Source: JBFHNV01 sp965365655
GTDB lineage: Bacteria > Pseudomonadota > Gammaproteobacteria > HK1
Direction of reading: 5' to 3'
Assembly: GCA_965365655.1 (NCBI GenBank)
Contig: CBDUCN010000003.1
Coordinates: 1 to 56,465, forward strand
DNA length: 56,465 bases
Below are positions 1 through 7,562 of this stretch, in pieces (positions within the stretch are counted from its first letter, which is position 1; each line of letters starts with the position of its first letter). Below the pieces are notes generated by a model. The model had not been told where the DNA came from. It did not search any database and worked only from the letters and a program-made list of their open reading frames with translations. The translations under genes and the position numbers were made by a program.

Positions 1-120
1 TTCTTCGAGGCCGAGACCGGCACCCCGCACGGGCGCTCGGAGCACGTGTGCCGCACCACCCACCTGCTGTTCGAGGGCCTGCGCCCGGCCATCGACGCGA
101 ACCTGGAGAGCGAGACATGA
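1..120 (+). CDS. C-terminal end of an unidentified protein (5' end outside window)
   Basis: The frame starting at base 1 is open to a TGA at 118-120 and gives 39 residues, ending in a mostly helical, acidic tail (...IDANLESET). I do not recognise the family from so short a piece. The stop overlaps the ATG of the next gene (ATGA at 117-120), so it is translationally coupled to the small precursor-like peptide and probably belongs to the same operon. By context with the HPr-kinase-like and peptidase genes it could be a modification enzyme, transferase or transport component, but that is inference from neighbours only. Confidence 0.6.
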   Translation, partial: FFEAETGTPHGRSEHVCRTTHLLFEGLRPAIDANLESET

Positions 121-290
121 GCGGCACCGCGAACACGCGCCGCCGGCGCCCGTACCAGCGCCCGCGGCTGCGCCGCATCAGGCTGGCGGCCGACGAGGTG
201 ATGGCCAAGGGCTGCAAGATCGCGACCCCGACCGCGGCCAGGCTGGGCGGCGGCTGCTTTGCCAGCAACTGCTTCGACAACGGCTCCTGA
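117..290 (+). CDS. Precursor-like small peptide (57 aa) of a putative RiPP-type locus
   Basis: Starts at ATG 117 inside the ATGA junction with the upstream gene; GGAG at about 103-106 can serve as ribosome binding site. The 57-residue product has a very basic N-terminus, then Y13-Q-R-P16-R-L18, then LAADEVMAKGCK, then a small-residue tail with Cys47 and Cys52 (Cys33 lies in GCK). YxxPxL is the leader motif bound by PqqD-like recognition domains in lasso-peptide and related precursors, and the peptide has a leader/core look with the putative core after GCK. The next gene starts inside its 3' end. No PqqD, cyclase or radical SAM gene is visible because the window begins here. Alternative: an unmodified small basic protein. 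Precursor role is inferred. Confidence 0.6.
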   Translation: MSGTANTRRRRPYQRPRLRRIRLAADEVMAKGCKIATPTAARLGGGCFASNCFDNGS

Positions 291-1215
291 TCGGGCGGCG
301 GGCCCGCCGGGGCCGGTGCTCGGCGTCGCCGGCCTGCGGCTCGCGTTCACCGCCGCCCCGGGGCTGCGCGTGACGCCGCCGGGCGGCCCCCACGCGGCCT
401 TCCTCGGCGCCGCGCGGCAGGCTCCCGGCGCGGAGCCGGACGCCGAGGTCCGCGTGGACGTGGGCACCCACGGCGCCGGCTACCGTCCCGCGGGCACCTG
501 CGTGTTCGACACCGGCCACGGCTGGCGCCTGTGGGCCGACGGCGAGACCCGCACCGCGGAGCTCACCGATCCGGGGCGCGGCGGTGCGCCGCTGTGGCGC
601 GCGTCCTGGCGAGCGCCGCTGCAGCGCGCCGAGGCCAGCGTGCCGCGCGAGCTCGCGCGCGGCGGCCGCGTGGACCACCTCGTGCAGTATCCACTTGACC
701 AGATCCTGCTCACCGAGGCCCTGTACCCGCGAGGCCGGCTGCTGGTGCACGCGGCCGGCGGACACGCGCCGTGCGGAGGCATCGCGTTCTGCGGGCCCTC
801 CGGCGCCGGCAAGAGCACCGTCACGCGGCTGCTCGGGGGCCACGCCGGCTACCGCTTCCTGAGCGACGACCGGCTGTTCGTGGACCTGCCGCGGCCCGCC
901 CGGCCGGCGCTGCGCGTGCACGGCACGCCGTGGCCCGGCGACGCCGCGGTGGCGCGCAACGAGGCCGCGCCGCTGTCGGCGCTGTGCTTCCTGCAGCATG
1001 CGGCGACGACCCGGCTCGCTGCGCTGGCGCCCCGCGACGCGCTCGAGCGCCTGCTGCCGGTCGCGACCCTGCCCTGGTTCGACCGCGCGCGCATCGGCGC
1101 CGCGATCGAGGACTGCGCGCGGCTCGTCGCCGCGGTGCGCTGCTTCCGGCTGGACTTCCGGCCCGAGGCCGGCGCCCTCGCCGACGCCCTCGCGGCGCTG
1201 GACCGTGCCGGCTGA
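259..1215 (+). CDS. HPr kinase/phosphorylase-like protein (HprK-related kinase)
   Basis: A 318-residue product from TTG 259, or 299 residues from the in-frame GTG at 316; both sit at the end of the precursor gene, so the two are translationally coupled. A P-loop GPSGAGKS lies at residues 179-186 (counting from TTG) and is followed by YRFLSDDRLFVD, the SDD segment typical of the HprK catalytic domain. The C-terminus (residues about 290-315) matches the end of HprK-related kinases. The N-terminal half is not the HPr-binding DRTGG domain. Such stand-alone HprK-like proteins occur in lasso-peptide and PqqD-associated clusters, where some phosphorylate the peptide. Here the likely substrate is the adjacent precursor, by context only. 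Confidence 0.7.
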   Translation: MPATASTTAPDRAAGPPGPVLGVAGLRLAFTAAPGLRVTPPGGPHAAFLGAARQAPGAEPDAEVRVDVGTHGAGYRPAGTCVFDTGHGWRLWADGETRTAELTDPGRGGAPLWRASWRAPLQRAEASVPRELARGGRVDHLVQYPLDQILLTEALYPRGRLLVHAAGGHAPCGGIAFCGPSGAGKSTVTRLLGGHAGYRFLSDDRLFVDLPRPARPALRVHGTPWPGDAAVARNEAAPLSALCFLQHAATTRLAALAPRDALERLLPVATLPWFDRARIGAAIEDCARLVAAVRCFRLDFRPEAGALADALAALDRAG

Positions 1216-1663
1216 ACGCGGCCGCGCCGGCCGCGAGCTCGCGGCGGCACTGCTGCGCCGCGGCGTCGCGGTACGCGTCACCGTGCACGGCGCGAGCATG
1301 CGCCCGTGGCTGCGCGACGGCGACCGCGTGGAGCTCGAGCCGCTGTCCCGTCCCGCCGCGCCGGGCGACGTGATCCTGGGCCGAGATCCCGCGGGCGGGC
1401 TGCGGCTGCACCGCGTGGTGCACGCCGGCGGGGACGGCCGCGTGCAGACCCGCGGCGACGCGCTGTGGCGCATGGACCCGGCGATCGACGCCGCCCGCGT
1501 GCTCGGGCGGGTGCGCCGGGTGCGCCGCGGCGGCGGGCCGTGGCGCCCGGTCGGGATGCCGCGGGTGCAGGCCCTGCGCGCGCTGCTCGGACGCGCCGAC
1601 TCGGCGCTGCGCTACGCGGGACTGAGGCTGCTCGGATGGCGCCCGGCCGCGGCCCGGCGCTGA
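1205..1663 (+). CDS. S24/S26-family (signal peptidase I-like, Ser/His type) protease
   Basis: Begins at GTG 1205, overlapping the TGA (1213-1215) of the HprK-like gene; 152 residues. GASMRPWLRDGD carries the serine nucleophile box of signal peptidase I/LexA-type proteases, and LHRVV replaces the bacterial KRV box, as in the ER-type/SipW enzymes that use His instead of Lys. The C-terminal segment has QTRGDALWRMDP, also typical. No N-terminal transmembrane helix is obvious, which is unlike a true signal peptidase. Position in the operon suggests it trims the small peptide encoded at 117-290 or a partner. It is the last gene on this strand before the convergent gspD. Confidence 0.7.
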   Translation: MPAERGRAGRELAAALLRRGVAVRVTVHGASMRPWLRDGDRVELEPLSRPAAPGDVILGRDPAGGLRLHRVVHAGGDGRVQTRGDALWRMDPAIDAARVLGRVRRVRRGGGPWRPVGMPRVQALRALLGRADSALRYAGLRLLGWRPAAARR

Positions 1664-1733
1664 GCGGGTCTTGCGGCGCCTGACGGCGCGGTGCCGGCGT
1701 GCGCCGGCGCGCCCGGCAGTGGCCGGCGCCGGG

Positions 1734-4220
1734 TCAGGTTCGAGGCGAGGGGCGCGCGCGCCAGGTCTCGGCGCGTGCAGCCAGGGCGTCGGAAAAAGCG
1801 AGGGGAACCGGGACCACGGAACGTGGCCCCGGCTCCCTCGCGGAGGGGCGTGACGGGCGCCCCGGGTCGAGCATGCGCTCCATGCGCAATTCGTGCCCGA
1901 TGCTCGATGTGCGCGAGCTCTTCCCGGCGTCGTCGGGAGGGCTGCCTCCGGGCAGCCGGTCGCGCTTGTGGTAGAACGGTCCGAAGCCCCGCGGCGGCTC
2001 GTCGTGGGGCTTCAGGCTGTCCATCTTCTCGCGGAACTCCTCGGTGACCTCGCGCGCCTGCACCGCGCCGCGCACCGCGCGCGGGGTGATCAGCACCACC
2101 AGCTCGGCACGCACCAGCTCGTCGGTCGACGCGCCGAAGAACCAGCCGAGGACCGGGATGTCGCGCAGCCCCGGGATGCCTGAGCCGGTGCGGTTGTTGT
2201 TCTCGCGGATCAGGCCGCCGAGCACCACGGTCTCGCCGCTCTGCACGGCCACGGTGCTGTTGATCTTGCGCTGCTGGATGGTCGGCGTGAGGGTCGCGTC
2301 CGCGTTCGGCGCGACGTTGCTGACCTCCTGCTCCACCTCCATCGTGACCAGGCCGCCGGAGTTGACCCGCGGCGTGACCGTCAGCAGCACGCCGGTGTCG
2401 CGGAACTCGATGCTGTTGACGACGTTCGCGTTCTCGCTGGTGGCCTGCTGCTGCTGCGTGGTGATCGGCACCTGGTCGCCGACCTGGATGGTCGCCTTCT
2501 GGTTGTTGAGCACCATCAGGCTGGGGCTGGAGATGATCTTCGCGCGCGACTCGGTCGCCAGCGTGTTGAGCACGGCGCGCACGACCCCGGCGGCGTCGGT
2601 GATCGCGTAGCTGAAGCCCGGGATGGCGGCCGCGAGACCCGCCGTGTCGTTGAGGTCCAGCGTCGCGGTGCCCCGCTTGCTGGAGCTGCCGTAGTTGTTC
2701 TTCAGGAACCACTCGATGCCCTGGCTGAGCTGGTCCTCGAGGCGCACCTCGGCGATCGTGGCCTCGATCAGCACCTGCAGCGGCGCGATGTCCAGTTGTC
2801 GCAGCGCCGCCTCCACCTGCCGGAACTGCTCCCCGTTGGCCATGATCAGGAGCGCGTTGTTCACCTCGTCGGCGATGATGCGGATCTGTGCGTTCGGGGT
2901 CAGCGCGAGGCCCTGCCCGGGGGCCGGCACGGCGTCCGCGCGCTGCGCGGCGGTGGCCGGCGGCGGCGACTCCGGCGCCTGGGCCTGCTGCTGCGCCGCC
3001 TCGTTCACGACGCTCTCGATGGTGACCGGCTCCAGCCCCGGCGCGAGGCTGGCGGCCGGCGTCTCGTCACGCGCCTCCTCGCGGAACACCTCGCTCAGCA
3101 CCTCCGCGAGCTCCGCGGCCTTGCCGTTCTGCACGTGGTACACGAACAGCCGCTGGCCCACGCCGCCGCTCGCCTGGTCCAGGCGCTCCACCCAGCGCCG
3201 CACGCGCGCCAGCAGCTCGCGCCGCGGCGTGACCACGAGCAGTCCGTTCAGGCGATCGATCACGACGAATCGCAGCAGCCCCTCCAGCGGCGCCTCGCCC
3301 TCGCCCGCGAACACCGCCTCCAGCTCCTCCGACAGGGTCGCGGCGTCGACGAAGTCCGGGCGGAACAGCGCGATGGACATGCCCGCCATCCAGTCGACGT
3401 CGAACAGCGTGATCGCCTCGAGCAGGCGCGCGACCTCGCCGCTGGTGCCCGCGAGCACCAGCAGGTTGCGGCGGCTGTCCACGCGCACCACGTTTCCCGG
3501 GTCCGTGAGCGGCTCGAGGATCGCGCGCATCTCCTCCGCGCTCACGTAGCGCAGCGGCACCACGCGCACCGTGAACCCGCGGGGCAGCGGCGCCGGGCTG
3601 TCGCCGAGCTGCGGCGCACCGCTGCCGAGGACGGCCTTGTCCCGGGGCAGCACCCGCAGCAGGCCGCTGCCGTCGTCGACCAGCGCCGCGCCGTTCATGC
3701 GCAGCAGCATCTCCAGGGTGGGCAGCAGCGCGTCGCGCGCGATCGGGTTCGTGCTCTGCAGGGTGACGCTGCCCTGGACCGCGGGATCGACGGCGTAGCT
3801 GCGCCCGAGCAGATCCCCCAGCAGCACCTTCACCACCTCGAGCAGGCTGGTGTTCTCGAAGTTCAGCGTCACCCCGTCGGACGGCGGCGCCGCGGGGCCC
3901 GGCGCGCCGGGTGCGCCGGGTGCGCCGGGTGCGCCCGCGGGGCGCCCCAGCATGCGGTCGCTGCCGGGCTCGTAGAAGCCCTGCGCGGTGTCCTCGGTGG
4001 TGACCGCCATGCCCGACGCGTCCGCGGCTGCGGCCGCCACCGGTGCCGCCGCTACCGCGGTGGACGGCGTCGCCGCCTCGAGCTGAACCCGGGGCTCGGG
4101 GAACTGGGCGCAGCCCGTTGCGAGGCCCACGAGCAGGGCCGCGGCCGCCACGGCCGCGCGCCGGGCCACGCATGCGTGACGCCGGCGGGGTCCGCCGCTG
4201 ACACCCCTCGTCCTGGCCAA
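1734..4220 (-). CDS. gspD: Type II secretion outer-membrane secretin GspD (XpsD)
   Basis: 828-residue secretin from TTG 4220 (GAGG six bases upstream). A basic N-terminus, hydrophobic run and LATGC suggest a lipoprotein signal with Cys37. A GAP-rich linker (residues about 95-106) precedes the N-domains and the C-terminal secretin barrel (ISSPSLMVLNNQKATIQVGD, then VPVLGWFFG). It forms the outer-membrane pore of the T2SS. It is last in the operon, as in Xanthomonas xps, but separated from gspN by an AT-rich gap with its own promoter. Odd: about 90 residues follow the usual end (after REKMDSLKP), are low-complexity and Pro/Arg-rich, and run through a strong terminator hairpin at 1793-1839. The real end may lie earlier or the stop may have been lost. 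Confidence 0.95.
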   Translation of the reverse strand: MARTRGVSGGPRRRHACVARRAAVAAAALLVGLATGCAQFPEPRVQLEAATPSTAVAAAPVAAAAADASGMAVTTEDTAQGFYEPGSDRMLGRPAGAPGAPGAPGAPGPAAPPSDGVTLNFENTSLLEVVKVLLGDLLGRSYAVDPAVQGSVTLQSTNPIARDALLPTLEMLLRMNGAALVDDGSGLLRVLPRDKAVLGSGAPQLGDSPAPLPRGFTVRVVPLRYVSAEEMRAILEPLTDPGNVVRVDSRRNLLVLAGTSGEVARLLEAITLFDVDWMAGMSIALFRPDFVDAATLSEELEAVFAGEGEAPLEGLLRFVVIDRLNGLLVVTPRRELLARVRRWVERLDQASGGVGQRLFVYHVQNGKAAELAEVLSEVFREEARDETPAASLAPGLEPVTIESVVNEAAQQQAQAPESPPPATAAQRADAVPAPGQGLALTPNAQIRIIADEVNNALLIMANGEQFRQVEAALRQLDIAPLQVLIEATIAEVRLEDQLSQGIEWFLKNNYGSSSKRGTATLDLNDTAGLAAAIPGFSYAITDAAGVVRAVLNTLATESRAKIISSPSLMVLNNQKATIQVGDQVPITTQQQQATSENANVVNSIEFRDTGVLLTVTPRVNSGGLVTMEVEQEVSNVAPNADATLTPTIQQRKINSTVAVQSGETVVLGGLIRENNNRTGSGIPGLRDIPVLGWFFGASTDELVRAELVVLITPRAVRGAVQAREVTEEFREKMDSLKPHDEPPRGFGPFYHKRDRLPGGSPPDDAGKSSRTSSIGHELRMERMLDPGRPSRPSAREPGPRSVVPVPLAFSDALAARAETWRARPSPRT
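1793..1839 (-). terminator. Strong intrinsic terminator for the T2SS operon, inside the gspD frame
   Basis: On the minus strand an arm at 1839-1822 pairs with 1818-1800 over about 18 base pairs (two G-U pairs, one bulge) with a TTC loop, followed directly by GC and five T residues (1797-1793). This is a textbook rho-independent terminator reading leftwards. It lies 59 bp before the gspD stop codon at 1734, so a message ending here would lack a stop. Confidence 0.8.
3904..3937 (-). repeat. 9-bp tandem repeat in gspD encoding a Gly-Ala-Pro run
   Basis: Three perfect head-to-tail copies of GCGCCGGGT on the plus strand (3904-3930) plus a partial fourth encode a GAPGAPGAP linker just after the lipoprotein region of GspD. 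In-frame copy-number change would only lengthen or shorten the linker. Confidence 0.85.
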
Positions 4221-4249
4221 CTTCTGCCTCGAAAATCGAACCAGAATGA

Positions 4250-4278
4250 AGTATTGCCTGTTACTGACTGATATTCAA
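4250..4278 (-). promoter_or_regulatory. Sigma-70-like promoter for gspD
   Basis: On the minus strand TTGAAT (complement of 4273-4278), a 17-bp spacer and AATACT (complement of 4250-4255), four of six matches in each box. It sits in a strikingly AT-rich patch (about 4220-4300) between gspN and gspD. The start point would be near 4243, leaving a leader of about 22 bases before the TTG. Confidence 0.55.
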
Positions 4279-4342
4279 TAAAGTTTCTTCTAGAAGTTAC
4301 TGGAGGTTGCGCGCCGGACGGCGCCACCGGGCCGGAATCGCG

Positions 4343-4993
4343 TCAACGATCGTCGCGCTGCAGCGAGCGCCTGCGCGGCCCGCGCAGCGGCCGGCGCGGC
4401 CGCGGGATGGGGAGCGCCGTTCCGGGCGGGCGCGCCGGCTCGGCGCGTGCGGGGGCCGCCGCGCGTGGGGCGGCGCGCGGCGAGGCCGCCTGCGGCGGCG
4501 GCTCGAATGTGCGCAGCGCGAGCTCGTGGCGGTCGTCACCGCGCAGCAGGGTCACACCCTGCTCGCGCACCTCGCCGAGCGTCCAGCCGTCCACCTCCTC
4601 GCCCTCCATCACGTGCTTCACCGCGCCGCCACCGGTCGGAACCAGCAGCGCCTGGCGGCGGTCGCGCTCGATGATCACCGCGCTGAGCGTGAGCGAAGGA
4701 GGCGCCGACCTGGCGACGGGCACGAGCTCCTCGAGCCCCGTCGCCTCCTCGGGTCCGGCCTCCGACGGACGCCTGTCGGGCGAGAACAGCGGCCGGTCGA
4801 CGGTGTCGGTGAGGCTCGCCAGCGGCGGCAGCGGCGCCCCGATCCCGGTCGCATCGTCGACCGCGGCCAACCGCGGCGGATCCCCGGCGGGCGGCAGCGC
4901 CAGCTCGGCCTCACCGTGCCCCAGCCACAGCAGCAGCGCGCCGAGCGCGAGGGCCAGCGCGAGCAGCGAACCGGTCAGGCGATCACCCGGCAC
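4343..4993 (-). CDS. gspN: Type II secretion protein GspN/XpsN (GspC-like inner-membrane clamp)
   Basis: The start is taken at GTG 4993, which overlaps the end of gspM by 11 bp; a longer frame lacks a sensible N-terminus. The 216-residue product has one transmembrane helix at residues about 5-23 and then a periplasmic part. Its middle (about 75-135: LTLSAVIIERDRRQALLV through the GEEVDGWTL segment) resembles the GspC/PilP homology region that contacts the secretin. The C-terminus is Pro/Ala/Arg-rich. In Xanthomonas the equivalent gene xpsN replaces gspC and sits between xpsM and xpsD, exactly as here. It probably links the inner-membrane platform to GspD. Confidence 0.8.
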   Translation of the reverse strand: MPGDRLTGSLLALALALGALLLWLGHGEAELALPPAGDPPRLAAVDDATGIGAPLPPLASLTDTVDRPLFSPDRRPSEAGPEEATGLEELVPVARSAPPSLTLSAVIIERDRRQALLVPTGGGAVKHVMEGEEVDGWTLGEVREQGVTLLRGDDRHELALRTFEPPPQAASPRAAPRAAAPARAEPARPPGTALPIPRPRRPLRGPRRRSLQRDDR

Positions 4994-5573
4994 GAAGGCG
5001 CTCCGCGGATCCGAGGAAGCCCGCGATCTGCAGGCGCACGTCCAACGGACCGCTCTGCTGCTGCGCACCGCGCCGCGGCCGGCGCGCGGTCCGCGAGAGC
5101 ACCAGCATCTCGTCCACCACCAGCACCGGGCGCCGGCTCTCGAGCTCGTGCAGCACGCGCTGCAGCGCCTCGACGGTCACCAGCATGCGTACCTCGAGCC
5201 CGATCCGGGAGTACGGACCGGCAGGCACCGCGTCGGTGGGCTGCGAGCTGACCACGCTGCCGCCGGCGGCCTCGACCATGGCTTTCACCGTCTGCTGCAG
5301 CTGGGCGGCCGCAAGGGTCGGGCTGTCGGCCTCGATCAGCGCGCCGGTCAGCCCCGGTGCCTCCTGTGCGGCGCGCAGCGCCCGCGCGAAGTCCTCGCGC
5401 GACCGGGCCAGGGTCTCGAGGCGGGCGATCTGCTCGCCGAGGCGCGCGACGCTCTCCCGGTCGGCCTGCCACGCGTGCCACAGGGGCGCCGCGCCGAAGC
5501 GCCACAGCGCGGCCAGCGCCAGCACGAGCAGCGCGACGGCGACGGCTCGGCGGAACCCGGGGCTCGCGTCCAC
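4983..5573 (-). CDS. gspM: Type II secretion protein GspM (XpsM)
   Basis: 196 residues, ATG at 5573, two bases after the gspL stop. One N-terminal transmembrane helix (residues about 8-27) is followed by a charged coiled-coil stretch (about 38-70) and a periplasmic ferredoxin-like domain similar to PilO. It belongs to the Xps-type GspM subfamily and partners with GspL in the inner-membrane assembly platform. It lies between gspL and gspN with overlapping or near-overlapping junctions, consistent with one operon. Confidence 0.8.
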   Translation of the reverse strand: MDASPGFRRAVAVALLVLALAALWRFGAAPLWHAWQADRESVARLGEQIARLETLARSREDFARALRAAQEAPGLTGALIEADSPTLAAAQLQQTVKAMVEAAGGSVVSSQPTDAVPAGPYSRIGLEVRMLVTVEALQRVLHELESRRPVLVVDEMLVLSRTARRPRRGAQQQSGPLDVRLQIAGFLGSAERLRAG

Positions 5574-5574
5574 G

Positions 5575-6651
5575 TCAGCCTGCCGTCGCCGCCGGCGGAG
5601 CCAGGTCCGCGACGATGTGGAAGCGCTCGCGGCCGGTCGCGCCGTCGCGGGTCACCGGGGACGCGAAGCGCACGCCGCGCAGCGCCCCCGTGGACTCCAG
5701 GATCGCGATCAGGCTGGACGCCGCGGTCGAGCTTCCGTGCAGGTTGACCTGGTCGTCGCGGACCTCGAGGCGGAACAGGTAGGTGCCGTCGGGCAACGCC
5801 TGGCTGATCGACTCCAGCAGGACCGTCATCGGCGGATGACGGCCGCGCGCACCGGCGATCAGCGCACGCGACGCGCGCATCGCGTCGAGCCGGTCGCGCA
5901 GCGCCGCCGCCTCCGCGGCCGCGGCGCGCGCCTCGCCGGCCCGTGCCTCCAGCCGGGCCTTCGCGTCGCGCTGCGCGGCGATGGGCTGCCACGCGACCAG
6001 CGCGGCGAGCACCAGCACCGCGCACGCGAGCGCCGCGTTCACCCCGGCCCACGACCGCCGCCGCCAGTCCGCCGGACGGAACGCCAGCACCACCGGGGCG
6101 TCGTCGGCGTCATCGCCGCCGGCCGCGGGCTCGGATTCCGGCGCGAGGCGCCAGCCCGCGAACGGCTCGAGCAGCGGCTGCAGCCGGGCGCGCGGCACGA
6201 CCTGCAGGCGCACCCGCAGGCGCGCGCCGTCGTGACCCAGCACGCGGTGGCTGAACCAGACCTGCTCGGCGCGGAACGGCGTGTGCCTGCTCATCTCGAA
6301 CGCGAGCACCTCGTGCAGGTTCTCCTCGGCCGCGCGCGGCAGCTCGATGTCCTTCACCAGCGCCAGGTCGCGGGGCAGCACGAAGCGGCAGCGCAGGCGG
6401 CGCGGGTCCAGCGCCGCGGCCAGCGCGCCGAGCTCTCCCGCGAGCGCCTCTGCGGGGGCCGCCGCGACGTCCGCCAGCACCTCGCCGGCGCGCGTTCCGC
6501 CCAGGCGCACCCGCACCCGGTCCGCGCCGCCGTCGCCAGTCTCCCGGGCCACCGTCAGCCACTGGCCGGAGGATTCCCGACTGCCGCCGCGACGGCCCGG
6601 CAGCATCCCCGCCAGCTCGCCGCCCCACCAGCGCAGGAAACGCAGCACCAT
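5575..6651 (-). CDS. gspL: Type II secretion protein GspL (XpsL), PilM/PilN-like
   Basis: The start is the ATG at 6651, two bases after the gspK stop; a longer open frame exists but is only overlap with gspK. 358 residues: a cytoplasmic actin-like N-terminal part (LPRDLALVKDIELPRAAEEN and the F-M-R-HTPF motif around residues 92-126), one transmembrane helix at about 204-222, a coiled coil (about 225-262) and a PilN-like periplasmic domain (YLFRLEVRDDQVNLHG). It connects the GspE ATPase to GspM and GspF. Confidence 0.85.
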   Translation of the reverse strand: MVLRFLRWWGGELAGMLPGRRGGSRESSGQWLTVARETGDGGADRVRVRLGGTRAGEVLADVAAAPAEALAGELGALAAALDPRRLRCRFVLPRDLALVKDIELPRAAEENLHEVLAFEMSRHTPFRAEQVWFSHRVLGHDGARLRVRLQVVPRARLQPLLEPFAGWRLAPESEPAAGGDDADDAPVVLAFRPADWRRRSWAGVNAALACAVLVLAALVAWQPIAAQRDAKARLEARAGEARAAAAEAAALRDRLDAMRASRALIAGARGRHPPMTVLLESISQALPDGTYLFRLEVRDDQVNLHGSSTAASSLIAILESTGALRGVRFASPVTRDGATGRERFHIVADLAPPAATAG

Positions 6652-6653
6652 GC

Positions 6654-7562
6654 TCACTCTCCCTGCTGCGCCGAGTCGGCAAGCCACGCCAGCACCGAGA
6701 CCGGCCGCTCCCGGTTGGCGTTGAACTTCGCGACCGCCGAGCGCTGCACCACGACGCCGCCCTCGCCCGTGGCGCGCGCGGTCAGGCGGTAGACGACGCT
6801 GCCGGTTCGCGACAGGTAGCGGGCCGCCTGTCCCAGGGTCGCGACCGCGGTGCGCGCCTGCGCACCCGCGTCGCGCTCGGCCAGAAACGCGTCCACGCGG
6901 CCGGCGTCCATCCCGGGTAGCGCCAGCAATACCTCGCGGCTGGCCGACATCGGGTCCACCTGGGGTGACCACGCATAGACCGTGACCATCGGTGCCATCG
7001 CACGGTACAGCGCGGGCGTCACCCCCAGCACCCGCGACAGCTCGGACACGCTGAGGAACGCGCCGTTGCGCGGAAACGCGGTGCGCCCGGCCGCCTCGTA
7101 GTCGCTGCGCTCGGCGCCCTGCGCCTGCGGGTTGTCGTCCGCGTCGCGCCAGTCGAGGATGGCCGCGGTGACGGCCGCCACCGCGACGTTCTCGCCGCTG
7201 GACAGCGCGGCCTGGCGCACCAGCCCCTCGATCAGCGGCGGCGGACCCGCGTTCAGATCGATACGCCCGTTCTCCGGCACTGCCTCCAGGGACACGCTGA
7301 GGCCGTCGAACGCCATCGACGAGCTCACAGGGGTCAGCGCGCGCACGTTCATCTCGCTCATGTGGACCATGAGCCGGCGAATCCCGGCTTCCGCCGCCGC
7401 CGCGGCCCGCGCCCGCTCCACGAGGCCCGTGGCGAGTCGCGCCTCGGTGCGCAGCGAGAACGAGAAGCTCGCGGCGAGCAGGGTGACCACCGCGGCCACC
7501 CACAGCACCACGATGAGGGCGAGGCCGCGGGCCCGGCGCGGCGCCTTCGGACGCCGGGTCAC
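6654..7562 (-). CDS. gspK: Type II secretion minor pseudopilin GspK
   Basis: Starts at GTG 7562, overlapping the gspJ stop (GTGA). 302 residues: a short basic leader, then RGLALIVVLWVAAVV, a hydrophobic prepilin helix in which the usual Glu at +5 is absent, as is typical of GspK. The large globular alpha domain follows (LNAGPPPL, then ILDWRDADDNPQAQG). GspK caps the pseudopilus tip with GspI and GspJ. The gene sits in the canonical H-I-J-K series. Confidence 0.9.
   Translation of the reverse strand: MTRRPKAPRRARGLALIVVLWVAAVVTLLAASFSFSLRTEARLATGLVERARAAAAAEAGIRRLMVHMSEMNVRALTPVSSSMAFDGLSVSLEAVPENGRIDLNAGPPPLIEGLVRQAALSSGENVAVAAVTAAILDWRDADDNPQAQGAERSDYEAAGRTAFPRNGAFLSVSELSRVLGVTPALYRAMAPMVTVYAWSPQVDPMSASREVLLALPGMDAGRVDAFLAERDAGAQARTAVATLGQAARYLSRTGSVVYRLTARATGEGGVVVQRSAVAKFNANRERPVSVLAWLADSAQQGE

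Noticed and set aside
178..1473. 431-codon minus-strand frame across the HprK-like gene
   Set aside because: Arg/Pro-rich antisense frame; the plus strand has P-loop and peptidase motifs.
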